A stretch of 64,000 bases of DNA from Peptostreptococcus sp. D1 (GTDB lineage: Bacteria; Bacillota; Clostridia; Peptostreptococcales; Peptostreptococcaceae). The first letter of the stretch is position 1; each line of letters starts with the position of its first letter. The notes beneath the pieces were generated by a model, which made no database searches, was not told the origin of the DNA, and was given only the letters and a program-made list of their open reading frames with translations. The stretch is from NCBI RefSeq assembly GCF_900112955.1, contig NZ_FONP01000002.1, positions 124,001 to 188,000 of the forward strand, given 5' to 3'. Shown piece after piece: positions 28,581-38,017 of this stretch. The position numbers and the translations under genes are program-made.

Positions 28581-31500
28581 CTATTTCCTTATAGAAAAAA
28601 TAAATTCAGCAAGCTCACTAGGAGTGGATTTCTCAAAAATAGTTTTGATATTAAGTTGAATATCAAATTTTTCATTTAATAGTCTAACTAATCTAACAAC
28701 TTTAAGAGAATCTCCTCCTTCAATAAAAAAGTTACTATTATTACTAATGCATTCTGTTGATAAAACTTTTTCAAATAATTTTATTACCTTATATTCTATG
28801 TCATGAAATTTGCTTTTTTCTACAATATCCACATTTTCATATAAGGTCTTCTTTACATTTTTATTCGAAGATATTACTTCTATCTCAACTTCATCTGAAT
28901 CAAAAGTATCGACATAAAGATTATCCCAATTATCGTTTTGAATCATTAAGTCAATAATATTTTTATAATCATCAAACATTTTTAAAATAGTATTTTCTTC
29001 AAATAATTCTTCTATATAATCCCAAGATAAATATAATCCTCCTTTTAAAACAAACACTTGATGATCTAACCAAACCTGAGATGATTGAGAAATACTATAA
29101 CTTAGGTTATCAATCCACTTCTCTTCTCTACTGTCATCTATACCAATTCCACTAGTGAATACAATCGGCATTACTGATTCGATATAATTATTGGTTTTTT
29201 TCCTTATTTTTCTTTCAAATTCAATTGAACTATATAGTGAATGAGAGATATCATCTAGTAACTGATTCTGAACATCAGTTATTTTAGAATATAAACTTTC
29301 TCCACATTTTTCTTTGATTTCCAATAAGTTTAAAGTGGTAAAATCACCTATCACACCGTTTATATCATTATGAAGTTGCTCTCTATCAAATCTCGTAATA
29401 TTTAATGCAAAATGTTTGTTATTTGACCATTTCTTAAGTGTTTCACTATATGCAGTAATAAGTGCAGCACCAGTTGTAACTTCATATTTTTTACAGATCT
29501 CCTTAAAAATATTCCATTTATTTTCAGATAAGCAAAAATCTTTTCTTACAAACCTTACTTTTTTAACATTGCCTTCATAATTCATTAACGGCAGTTTAGG
29601 ATATTCTGGAAAACTTTCGATTCTATCTTCCCAATAATCCTTATCCTCTATATATTTTTTTGTATGTTTTAGCTTTTCTAAGGCTAAAACATAATCTCTA
29701 TAGCTTATATCAGTATCCGGAATTAACTTTCCATCATACAACATTTGCCATTGCTTTAGCACATAAAACATACTCCAGCCATCAAATATTATGTTTTCAA
29801 ACCTAACATGTAGTTTGACAATATCTTTTTTTAGCTTAGTTACCCTAACTTCAAATAAAGGCCATTTATCATACTGTATTATTTTATTATATATTTCATT
29901 TCTGATTGTATTGATTTTATCCAAAATTCGATCTTCTTCAATATCACTTAAATCGAAAACTTGAATTTTATAGTATGGAACATTAGACAGTATTTGTTGC
30001 TGTCCTTCATTCAATATTATAGCCTTCATCATGTCATGTTTTTTTATTAATTCATTAAATGATTTTTCTAATTTTCCTATTTCTATACTTTTCAACTCTA
30101 CTTCAAAATAACAATTAGTAGATATATCACTTAAATTATGTCCCCCATTCTTTCCCATCCAATAGGCAAACTGTATATCAGTCAGTGGAAAAGGCTTATA
30201 TCTATTATCTATATCCACTATAATCTGATTTTTCATTCCTTCACTATAAATATGCTGTTTTTTCCTATTCTCTACTACATTAGATAATTTTTCTATTGTC
30301 GGATTCTCAAAAATATCTTTTACGGAAATCTTAACATTATACAAACTACTAATCTTTCCTGCTATCTCAGTCGCAGTTAGAGAATCTCCACCTATATTAA
30401 AATAATTATCTTTCTTAAAAACATTTCTATAAGATAAAACATTTGACCATATCTCACATAAATTTCTTTCTACATCACTATATTCCTCGTTTTGTTCTTG
30501 TAGACTTTTTTTACTTTTGGAACAATTTCGACTTAAATTTCTTAATTTTTTCCTATCTATTTTCCCATTTTTATTTAATGGAAATTCCTGTATCGTATAG
30601 TATATATCTGGAATCATATACGATGGTATTAATTCCTTTAAAAATTCGTTCAACTGGTCTTTTTTCAGTATTTGCTTATTTTGATTTAGCGCAACTATCA
30701 CCATGTTTCCACTAAATTCAAAATTGTTTCTTTCTGTCGAATACATAATGTCATAATTAAAATCATTTAAAATATCAGTTACCTGTTCCATAGTAACAAT
30801 AGGTTCAATTTTTTCATTCGAATCATTGTAATTCTTTGTTAAATCAATCATTCCTAGGATAGTTTCTTGAAATATGCTTGTATTTTTAATCTCTGTGATT
30901 AATAATAGACCTCTAGAGGTAAGTACTTTCGATATATCAAATCCAAAATTCAAAAGATTATTTCGATGAAGTGAATTAATAGAAATAACAATATCAAAAC
31001 TGTTATCACTAAATTTTTTAACAATCTCTTCTTTTACTACTTCATATTCAAAAAAATCTTTTTCTAATAATTCTTTAAAGTCATTTCTATAAAACTCAGA
31101 ATTATCTACATATACATATTTTGCTATACTACCCTCTAGCTCATTAACTATATCGGAAGTAATTTCTATATCTCTTGTACCTAATTCTAATAATCTAATC
31201 TGCCTTCCTTTAAACTGTTTCTTAACCTGCTTTATTATTTGTAAAATATTTTTCTTTAGTTCATCATATCCAACAAAATTTTTTAATATATCATAAAATC
31301 TAAAATTTCTTGAGTGCAAAACTTCCAATGGGTTTTTTTCGTCAGATAATACATATTTGATATCAGGAACCATTTTTAAAAAGTAGGAATTTATTTTTTC
31401 TAATTGTTCATTTTCTATTTTTACAAATATATTTTCATAATTATTACATCTGTATCCATCTTCATCTAGTTTTAAAACATTAAATTTCTCCAAAATATCT

Positions 31501-34500
31501 ATCCAACTAGAAATAATTTTTTTACCTTTAGTAGATATAAATAATGTATTCTGTATTTCTTTTTCTAAATTAGTATTAGATGAAAAATCTATCCCAATGT
31601 CTTTAAAACAATTAATTATAAATCTTAAACACATTCTATTAAGACTATAAATAAAATCATCATAATTCATAGATAATTTTCCTATGTCTACTACTTTTTT
31701 CAAATCAGTTCCTAAATTCTTATATTCCTGCACAATGCCAATGTAATCATCGTTAATGATGTCTTCTTTTAGTTTCACAAAAGAAATCAACCTTTTATTA
31801 AAACTATTATCAGAAATATAATCAACAACAGTATTATCTACATTAGGAAATTTTCTTATTGCCTCTTCAATTTCACCAAGCTCTATCCTATGCCCTTTAA
31901 TTTTAGTCTGACTATCTTTCCTACCTAAAAATTCAATAGTTCTATCATTCCAGGTTCTTCCATTATCCCCAGTTCTATACCACCTTATCCTATCTTTCTC
32001 AAAATACTTCTTATTCGTTAATTCTTCGTCACCATGATAGCATTTAGCAACACCCACTCCACCGATAAGAAGTTCGCCTTTAACATAATTAGGACAAATT
32101 CTACAAAACTCATCCACAACTCTATACACTTGATTTTTTAATGGTCTACCATAAGGAATGGAAATCCAATCTTTCGGTATTTCTCTTGGCACATTTAAAT
32201 AGTTTGACCAAATAGATGCTTCTGTGGCTCCACCCATAGCGACAACAATAGAATTTATATTTTCACTAATATTATAGAATCTTTCTGGTAAATTTATAGC
32301 AATCCAATCTCCCGAAAGCATAACAATTCTAAAAGGTAATTTTCTATTTTTACCCTCAGCCATAGTAACAACCATATCAAATAAAATCGGCACAGAATCC
32401 CATATTGTAACCTTATATTCATCGACTAATTTTAACCATTCATCAGGATCCCTATAATTTTCCTCATTAGTTGTAACTACTGTCCCACCAGCACGAAGTA
32501 TTCCAAAGATATCATAAACAGATAAATCAAAGTCTATCGCAGATACCATTAGTATTGTATCTTCAGAATTTACATTATATTTTTCATTTAAATCAATACA
32601 AGTATTAACAGCACTTGTATGCATAATCTCAACACCTTTAGGGACACCTGTTGTTCCAGATGTCATAATAATATATGCACTGTCATAAGGGCTGATTTCA
32701 ACAGGCTGTTCTAATTTAGATTCGTTTGCCACAGCCACATCCAAATCAATAATTTTAACTTTATTTTTATCTAAGCCACAATCTATTATTGTCTTTTCAT
32801 TACTTACAATATGCTTTATTCCGATTTGATCATAAATTTTAGTTCTTCTGTCATTCGGCTGAGTAATTCCAATTGATACATATGCTGCACCAGTAAATAA
32901 AATTCCGAAAATAGCATAGAGTTGTCTACTACCTCTTGGAAGTGTTACTCCTACATAATCTCCCTTTTTAACACCATTTTTACCTAAATAATCCGCAACT
33001 TTTAATGAAATTTCATAAAGTTTATGATATGTTATCTGTTCCTTCGTTTCAGAATCTATAATAGCAACTCTATCCGGATTGAGTTTTACATTTCTGAGAA
33101 ATCCGTCATATAATATTTCATTTGGATATTGAAGTGGTAAAATTCCCTCGACATCCTGCTTTCTAATAGATTTTTGCTTTTCAGGCAAAACGTCTACTTT
33201 CTTTTCCCATTCTTCCTTCTGCGTTAAAGATATAATCAATTCATATAAAGAATCCATCATGTCTTCTAACATTCCTGTCGGAAAAAGTTCATCCACACTA
33301 TCCCAACAAAGAATTAAATTACCGTCTACAATATATGTTTGAAAATCAAGCCAAACTCCAGGTGTTTGAGAAATCATATAAGATACTTTCCCTAAATTTT
33401 TTCTTGAAATTTTAGTTTCCAATGGATAATCTATATTGCACGCAAAAACCACAGGTGCTATATTTACACTTGTACCTTGATCTTTTGATATATCTCTTTG
33501 AACCTGAACTCCGCTATACGCACTATGAGATACATTTTCCAAGAATGTCTTATTTGTTCTTTTTAAAGTATCCAAAAATCTTGCATCATCTTTTATCTCA
33601 TGTTCTACTAGTAAAATATTTGTAAAATCAGCAATCATTTCTTTTAGATTTTCATTTTCTAAATCTCTATTAAATAGCGGTATATTTATAAAAAATTTAT
33701 CCTGATTACACCATCTTTCAAGAACAAGAGAATAAACAGTTAGAAGAACCATAGATGGTGTGCTTTGATACGATGCTGCTATATCTTTTATAGTTTCCCA
33801 TTCATCTTTTTTTATAATTCTCTTTCTTCTTGTAAACTTCGTTTCTTTAATTTGTTCCGGCTGTTTTCTTAATGGTAAATTCGGTCTTTCTATTTCAAAG
33901 GAATTTATTTTTTGTTGCCAAAACTCCTTATCCGCATCATTGATTGATTCGCCGATTCTATTTTGCATATAATCCTTAAACGTATACTCATTCAAATTAT
34001 CAAGTTCTACTCCCGAGTAAAGTTCAGCTAATTCTTTAATCATAATACTCATGCTCATTACATCGGACACAAGCAAATCCACATCAAAAAATATCCTTGA
34101 CTTCCCATCTAAAAATTTTGCCAGTGCGACTCCTGCAACTTGACCTTGATTTACATTTAATTTTCTATGGGATTTTTGTTCTCTTATTTCTACTAATTTT
34201 AGATGTAGCGTTTCTTCATCAAGATCAGATAAATCAAAAACTTCTATTTCTTCACTGTACGGTTTGTGTAATATTTCCTGATGCCCGTCTTTCGTAAATT
34301 TTGCTCTAAGCATGGGATGTCTGTATTGAAGCTTATTCCAAGCCTCTTTTAACTTATCCTCATCAATATTTTCTCCATCTATTTCAAGATATGCATGGCA
34401 ACCCACACCACCTAAAATCTGATCATCTTCTCTTCCGATTAAATAAGAGTACTGGACATCTGTTAAATCAAACTTACTTTCATCACTTTGGATAATTGAT

Positions 34501-34763
34501 GATTCTATATTCTTATCACTTTTCACTCTGGATTTATCAATAAGTTCATACCACTTGGATAAATTCGGTTCTTCCATAAGTTTTGCAAACGAAATTTTTA
34601 TCCCCGTTTTCTTTAATTTTCCAGACAGTTGCATGACTTGAATGGAACTTAAACCCTTTTCAATTAAATTTTCATTTTCTGAAACTACTTTCTCTACAAA
34701 TATACTTGCCAACCAATCCTTTACTAATTCTTTAGCTCTTTCCTTTATAGTATTAAGTTCCAT
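28581..34763 (-). CDS. HMWP2/PchE-like synthetase: ArCP-Cy-A(MT-like)-PCP-Cy-PCP
   Basis: A 2060-residue synthetase with the domain order and length of yersiniabactin HMWP2. Aryl carrier domain 1-75 (Ser40 in GLSSIQ), Cy1 about 90-510 (DLLVSDVMS at about 231), A domain from about 540 (MTSGTTGVPKG at about 703) with a methyltransferase-like insert whose motif I is degenerate (LLELGTRDIEIT, about 1194), NKNGKIDRK at about 1397, PCP1 (GGDSLTATE, about 1459), Cy2 about 1510-1950 (ENIIFDGWS), PCP2 (GGDSLKVVR, about 2018). Code residues read as DLYDMSMIWK, close to cysteine. It should couple an aryl acid to cysteines and form thiazoline rings. No thioesterase. Confidence 0.93.
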   Translation of the reverse strand: MELNTIKERAKELVKDWLASIFVEKVVSENENLIEKGLSSIQVMQLSGKLKKTGIKISFAKLMEEPNLSKWYELIDKSRVKSDKNIESSIIQSDESKFDLTDVQYSYLIGREDDQILGGVGCHAYLEIDGENIDEDKLKEAWNKLQYRHPMLRAKFTKDGHQEILHKPYSEEIEVFDLSDLDEETLHLKLVEIREQKSHRKLNVNQGQVAGVALAKFLDGKSRIFFDVDLLVSDVMSMSIMIKELAELYSGVELDNLNEYTFKDYMQNRIGESINDADKEFWQQKINSFEIERPNLPLRKQPEQIKETKFTRRKRIIKKDEWETIKDIAASYQSTPSMVLLTVYSLVLERWCNQDKFFINIPLFNRDLENENLKEMIADFTNILLVEHEIKDDARFLDTLKRTNKTFLENVSHSAYSGVQVQRDISKDQGTSVNIAPVVFACNIDYPLETKISRKNLGKVSYMISQTPGVWLDFQTYIVDGNLILCWDSVDELFPTGMLEDMMDSLYELIISLTQKEEWEKKVDVLPEKQKSIRKQDVEGILPLQYPNEILYDGFLRNVKLNPDRVAIIDSETKEQITYHKLYEISLKVADYLGKNGVKKGDYVGVTLPRGSRQLYAIFGILFTGAAYVSIGITQPNDRRTKIYDQIGIKHIVSNEKTIIDCGLDKNKVKIIDLDVAVANESKLEQPVEISPYDSAYIIMTSGTTGVPKGVEIMHTSAVNTCIDLNEKYNVNSEDTILMVSAIDFDLSVYDIFGILRAGGTVVTTNEENYRDPDEWLKLVDEYKVTIWDSVPILFDMVVTMAEGKNRKLPFRIVMLSGDWIAINLPERFYNISENINSIVVAMGGATEASIWSNYLNVPREIPKDWISIPYGRPLKNQVYRVVDEFCRICPNYVKGELLIGGVGVAKCYHGDEELTNKKYFEKDRIRWYRTGDNGRTWNDRTIEFLGRKDSQTKIKGHRIELGEIEEAIRKFPNVDNTVVDYISDNSFNKRLISFVKLKEDIINDDYIGIVQEYKNLGTDLKKVVDIGKLSMNYDDFIYSLNRMCLRFIINCFKDIGIDFSSNTNLEKEIQNTLFISTKGKKIISSWIDILEKFNVLKLDEDGYRCNNYENIFVKIENEQLEKINSYFLKMVPDIKYVLSDEKNPLEVLHSRNFRFYDILKNFVGYDELKKNILQIIKQVKKQFKGRQIRLLELGTRDIEITSDIVNELEGSIAKYVYVDNSEFYRNDFKELLEKDFFEYEVVKEEIVKKFSDNSFDIVISINSLHRNNLLNFGFDISKVLTSRGLLLITEIKNTSIFQETILGMIDLTKNYNDSNEKIEPIVTMEQVTDILNDFNYDIMYSTERNNFEFSGNMVIVALNQNKQILKKDQLNEFLKELIPSYMIPDIYYTIQEFPLNKNGKIDRKKLRNLSRNCSKSKKSLQEQNEEYSDVERNLCEIWSNVLSYRNVFKKDNYFNIGGDSLTATEIAGKISSLYNVKISVKDIFENPTIEKLSNVVENRKKQHIYSEGMKNQIIVDIDNRYKPFPLTDIQFAYWMGKNGGHNLSDISTNCYFEVELKSIEIGKLEKSFNELIKKHDMMKAIILNEGQQQILSNVPYYKIQVFDLSDIEEDRILDKINTIRNEIYNKIIQYDKWPLFEVRVTKLKKDIVKLHVRFENIIFDGWSMFYVLKQWQMLYDGKLIPDTDISYRDYVLALEKLKHTKKYIEDKDYWEDRIESFPEYPKLPLMNYEGNVKKVRFVRKDFCLSENKWNIFKEICKKYEVTTGAALITAYSETLKKWSNNKHFALNITRFDREQLHNDINGVIGDFTTLNLLEIKEKCGESLYSKITDVQNQLLDDISHSLYSSIEFERKIRKKTNNYIESVMPIVFTSGIGIDDSREEKWIDNLSYSISQSSQVWLDHQVFVLKGGLYLSWDYIEELFEENTILKMFDDYKNIIDLMIQNDNWDNLYVDTFDSDEVEIEVISSNKNVKKTLYENVDIVEKSKFHDIEYKVIKLFEKVLSTECISNNSNFFIEGGDSLKVVRLVRLLNEKFDIQLNIKTIFEKSTPSELAEFIFSIRK

Positions 34764-34777
34764 TCCAAAATCCTCCT

Positions 34778-36361
34778 TTAAAAAGTTTCTTTTAATTTAT
34801 TTCTATCTATTTTCCCTAGGGCTGTTAGTGGCCACGCATCAATATATTTAACTTTATCCGGCAATTTAAAATCCGCTACATTATTGGAAATCAAGAATTT
34901 TCTAACTTCTTCCAGTGTAAGCTCCTTATTTCCATTTAAAATAAATACAGCAATAGCTTCTCCTTGCAAGCAATCAGGTATCCCTACAACTTGCACTGAG
35001 TTTATATGTTCATGAGTAAGCAAAATTTCTTCTAGTTCTGAAGGTGTTATCTTCTCGCCCGCTCTATTGATAATTTCTTTAATCCTTCCAACAATTTGAT
35101 AGTTTCCATCCTTTAGTTTTCGTGCTTTGTCCCCTGTTCTAAAATAACAGTCTTCTGTCATGCAAATTTCATTTACTTCAGGAAGATTATAATAACCATA
35201 AATAGTATAGGGGCCTCTAACGATAAGTTCTCCGTATTCTTCAACCTCTACTTCTTTCCCTTTCTCATCTACAATCAGTATTTCATCATGCTCACTAATC
35301 GGTTTGCCTTGTGTTTGCCACCTTATTTTATTGTTATCTTCTTTATTTGTTGTCAAAATCAACCCTTCAGCGATTCCGAAAATCTGTTGTAGTTTAACAT
35401 CAAAAACTTTTTCAATTTTTTCCGCCAACCAAGACTCCAAGACTGAACCTCCGACTTGTATAAGCTCCAAAGAGGAAAGATCATACTCTTCATACTCTAA
35501 ATAATCCATACAAATATTGGCAATTGCAGGAACAAATCCCGTTATCGTAACATTTTCCTCTTCGATTAAAGGCAAAATTTCATCAGGACTCGTCACATTG
35601 CATAAAACCACTTTTCCACCTTTCGCAAAAGTACCCACTATCCCCGGACACCCCAAGGGGAAATTATGGGCTATAGGCAAAGAAGCAAGATATACACTTT
35701 CCTGATTCACATTACATCGGTCCCCTGTTTTCTTTGCAACATAGATATAATCGCAATGTCTTCTTGGAATCAGTTTCGGTATTCCAGTTGTACCGCCAGA
35801 CAATAACAATAAGCCGATATTCTTATAATCGACATCCGGATATTCATATGGATATTCACTCTCAATAAGAGATAAAAATTTTTTATATTCTTGATTATCT
35901 CCAAGAATATAAACTTCTAATTTCTTATTTAATTCGGATTTAATATCACGAATCATATCCACATAGGAAAATCCCAAATATCTATCCTTTGCAATATATG
36001 CTACTGCCTCAGATTTTTCGATAATCCCTTTTAATTCATTCTTCCGATGTGCAGGCAAACTCATAATCGGAATAATTCCTGTTTTAAACATCGCAAAGGA
36101 TATTGCTATAAATTCATAACAATTGGGAAGCTGTAATACAATCTTATCTCCTTTTTTGAAGCCTGCTTTAAGTAAACCATTAGCATATTTATTTGAAAGT
36201 TTATCAAGTTCTTTATAAGACAACCTCGTATCTCCATCTACAATCGCCGTTTTGTCTTTATACATCTCCGAACAGTTTGTAATAAACTCTCCTAAGGTCA
36301 TATGTTCCCAGACATCTTCATCATAAAATTTTTCTAAGTTTTCTTTTAATTCTATATTCAT
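34778..36361 (-). CDS. Aryl acid-AMP ligase (DhbE/YbtE-like)
   Basis: A 527-residue adenylating enzyme that activates salicylate or 2,3-dihydroxybenzoate and loads the aryl carrier domain. Seen: YDEDVWEHMTLGEF at the N-terminus typical of DhbE/EntE, IPIMSLPAHRKNEL, core LLLSGGTTGIPKLIPRR (about 185-200), LPIAHNFPLGCPG with the aryl-pocket region, YRTGD-type FRTGDKARK, and ALGKIDRNKL with the catalytic lysine. ATG 36361 follows AGGAGGA closely; ATG 36379 would overlap the PPTase stop. The substrate cannot be decided by eye. No gene for making either acid is present. Confidence 0.9.
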   Translation of the reverse strand: MNIELKENLEKFYDEDVWEHMTLGEFITNCSEMYKDKTAIVDGDTRLSYKELDKLSNKYANGLLKAGFKKGDKIVLQLPNCYEFIAISFAMFKTGIIPIMSLPAHRKNELKGIIEKSEAVAYIAKDRYLGFSYVDMIRDIKSELNKKLEVYILGDNQEYKKFLSLIESEYPYEYPDVDYKNIGLLLLSGGTTGIPKLIPRRHCDYIYVAKKTGDRCNVNQESVYLASLPIAHNFPLGCPGIVGTFAKGGKVVLCNVTSPDEILPLIEEENVTITGFVPAIANICMDYLEYEEYDLSSLELIQVGGSVLESWLAEKIEKVFDVKLQQIFGIAEGLILTTNKEDNNKIRWQTQGKPISEHDEILIVDEKGKEVEVEEYGELIVRGPYTIYGYYNLPEVNEICMTEDCYFRTGDKARKLKDGNYQIVGRIKEIINRAGEKITPSELEEILLTHEHINSVQVVGIPDCLQGEAIAVFILNGNKELTLEEVRKFLISNNVADFKLPDKVKYIDAWPLTALGKIDRNKLKETF

Positions 36362-36369
36362 ACTTCCTC

Positions 36370-37053
36370 CTATATGCATATTGCTCCAAAATATTTCGAT
36401 GAAATTCTAAATTCTGCCAAAACTTTATTGCTACTTTTTACCTTATCCTCAATTTTTATTATCCGATCGTCCATATAAATAACTTCTATTTCTTTCGGAT
36501 TTCTCATAAGACCATGTCCTTCATATTTCAAGTACGCTTCTTTTGCTGTCCAATATCTATAAAACATTGATGTATTACTGCCTATATTCTTAATCTCTCT
36601 GGATGTAAAGCAATTTTCAAGTATATCTTCAAACGCAAAGCCATCATTCACTTTTTCAATATCTATTCCAAGCTCTTTCTTTGAAAAACCAATTACTACA
36701 AATCCATCCGTATGTGAAATATTGAATTTCACTCCACTTTTATTTTTAATATATGGTTTATTATATTTATCTCTCAAAACAACTACATTTTCAATTGGAA
36801 TATCTAATATCATTTCAAAAGCTTTGTTTAGAAGACTTCTTGAAACTGCAAAATTTATCTTCGCAACTTCCGATTTATATGCATCAAGCTTTTCAAGTTC
36901 TTCCTCTTTCAAAAATTTTTTCAAATCTTTTATCATAAATTTACTTGTGTTAGATGCGACTAACACCATGTCAAAAAAAATTAGTAACTCACTTATATCA
37001 ATTAGACTTCGTATTTCTTTTTTGTCTGAAATTTCTATTCTATATATTTTCAT
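36370..37053 (-). CDS. Sfp-type 4'-phosphopantetheinyl transferase
   Basis: About 227 residues. Transfers phosphopantetheine from CoA to the carrier domains of the synthetases. The magnesium-binding motif is seen in KKELGIDIEKV, and WTAKEAYLKYEGHGL gives the second signature; FNISHTDGFVVIGFS is the conserved preceding strand. ATG 37053 overlaps the thioesterase stop by 14 nt; a longer start at 37080 is possible and neither has a strong ribosome binding site. Its place at the head of the operon fits a dedicated activator. Confidence 0.92.
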   Translation of the reverse strand: MKIYRIEISDKKEIRSLIDISELLIFFDMVLVASNTSKFMIKDLKKFLKEEELEKLDAYKSEVAKINFAVSRSLLNKAFEMILDIPIENVVVLRDKYNKPYIKNKSGVKFNISHTDGFVVIGFSKKELGIDIEKVNDGFAFEDILENCFTSREIKNIGSNTSMFYRYWTAKEAYLKYEGHGLMRNPKEIEVIYMDDRIIKIEDKVKSSNKVLAEFRISSKYFGAICI

Positions 37054-37789
37054 TGTAATCAACAAACTCTTTAATCGCATTTATTACACTCTCAGGAGAT
37101 GTATTTACAAACATATGCTTACCTTCAATATATTTATAAGAAAATTCTTTCGTCGTGTAATCCTGCCATTTTAAAAGTTCTTCAACTTCCATTTCTTCAT
37201 CTATATCACCCATTAAACCTAAAATCTTACTATTCAGTTTTTCCCCTTCTTTATCCTGATAGTCCTCATCAACAATAAAATCGGCTCTTAGTGTTGGTAA
37301 AAAAATACCAATCAAATCCTTATTGTCTAATATCTCATTTGGAGTGCCATCATATCTTCTTAGCCCTTCAATAAATCCTGCATCATCTAAATGATAAATC
37401 GGGTTCGGCTCCTTATAGCAAGGTGCTCTCCCAGCTGATATGATAATTCCATTTGGATTTGGTAAACCATTTTCTTTAATTTTCAGAGCCAACTCATAAG
37501 CAATCTTAGTTCCCATACTATGCCCGAAAAAATAATAAGGTGAGTTAAAATCAAAAGTCATTTTTAAGTCTTCAAACAATGCTTTTACAAGTTCTTCTAT
37601 GTTGCTAATTGCTTTTTCAGAAAACCTGTTTTCTCTTCCTGGATATTGTGCAACGAAAAATTTTATATTTTCGAATTGTCCTCCCCATTTTCTAAATGCT
37701 GATACTCCACCACCTGCAAACGGAAACACAAACAAACTAGCTTTAGTGTTTTCCGTCTCTTTATTAACGTATTCAAACCACATTCCCAT
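37040..37789 (-). CDS. Type II thioesterase (GrsT/YbtT-like)
   Basis: A 249-residue editing thioesterase that removes wrong or stalled groups from carrier domains. Seen: LFVFPFAGGGVSAFRKW (about 19-35), VAQYPGRENR, nucleophile elbow YFFGHSMGTKIA, and C-terminal histidine in EGKHMFVN. ATG 37789 is preceded by GAAGGTG. It is the first gene of the siderophore operon, 39 nt from the palindromic operator. Confidence 0.92.
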   Translation of the reverse strand: MGMWFEYVNKETENTKASLFVFPFAGGGVSAFRKWGGQFENIKFFVAQYPGRENRFSEKAISNIEELVKALFEDLKMTFDFNSPYYFFGHSMGTKIAYELALKIKENGLPNPNGIIISAGRAPCYKEPNPIYHLDDAGFIEGLRRYDGTPNEILDNKDLIGIFLPTLRADFIVDEDYQDKEGEKLNSKILGLMGDIDEEMEVEELLKWQDYTTKEFSYKYIEGKHMFVNTSPESVINAIKEFVDYNENI

Positions 37790-37827
37790 CAAAACACCTT
37801 CTATCTGATTATTAATATACTACTAGT

Positions 37828-37887
37828 ACTATTATTGTTAGATGTATCTAACAATAATAGTTTAATCCTTCTAACATAAAAAGTCAA
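37828..37887 (-). promoter_or_regulatory. Siderophore operon promoter with DtxR-type operator
   Basis: Perfect 15-bp arms, ACTATTATTGTTAGA (37828-37842) and TCTAACAATAATAGT (37847-37861), separated by TGTA. The core TTAGATGTATCTAA has the TTAG...CTAA form of DtxR/IdeR boxes. On the minus strand -35 TTGACT (37882-37887), 17 nt, -10 TAAACT (37859-37864): the palindrome begins in the -10, so bound repressor would block transcription. The neighbouring gene at 38018 encodes a DtxR-type protein. Confidence 0.8.
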
Positions 37888-37975
37888 TACATTTACAATG
37901 TTTTATAGTTATATTTTCTATGCTTAAAAGACTTGAAGAAACTAAGTTACATATCCTTTATAACCATCAAAAAAT

Positions 37976-38014
37976 AAAGAACATGCAATTTTAAAAATCA
38001 ATTGCATGTTCTTT
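37976..38014 (-). terminator. Terminator of the DtxR-type gene
   Basis: 15-bp perfect arms (AAAGAACATGCAATT at 37976-37990, its complement at 38000-38014), 9-nt loop, and a T-rich tail on the minus strand (TTTATTTTTT). It separates the regulator transcript from the operon promoter. Confidence 0.85.
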
Positions 38015-38017
38015 ATC

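Noticed and set aside
18132-37789. A full yersiniabactin locus
   Set aside because: There is no polyketide synthase (HMWP1-like KS/AT), no salicylate synthase and no TonB-type receptor; only the HMWP2-like part, ligase, reductase, thioesterase and ABC genes match.
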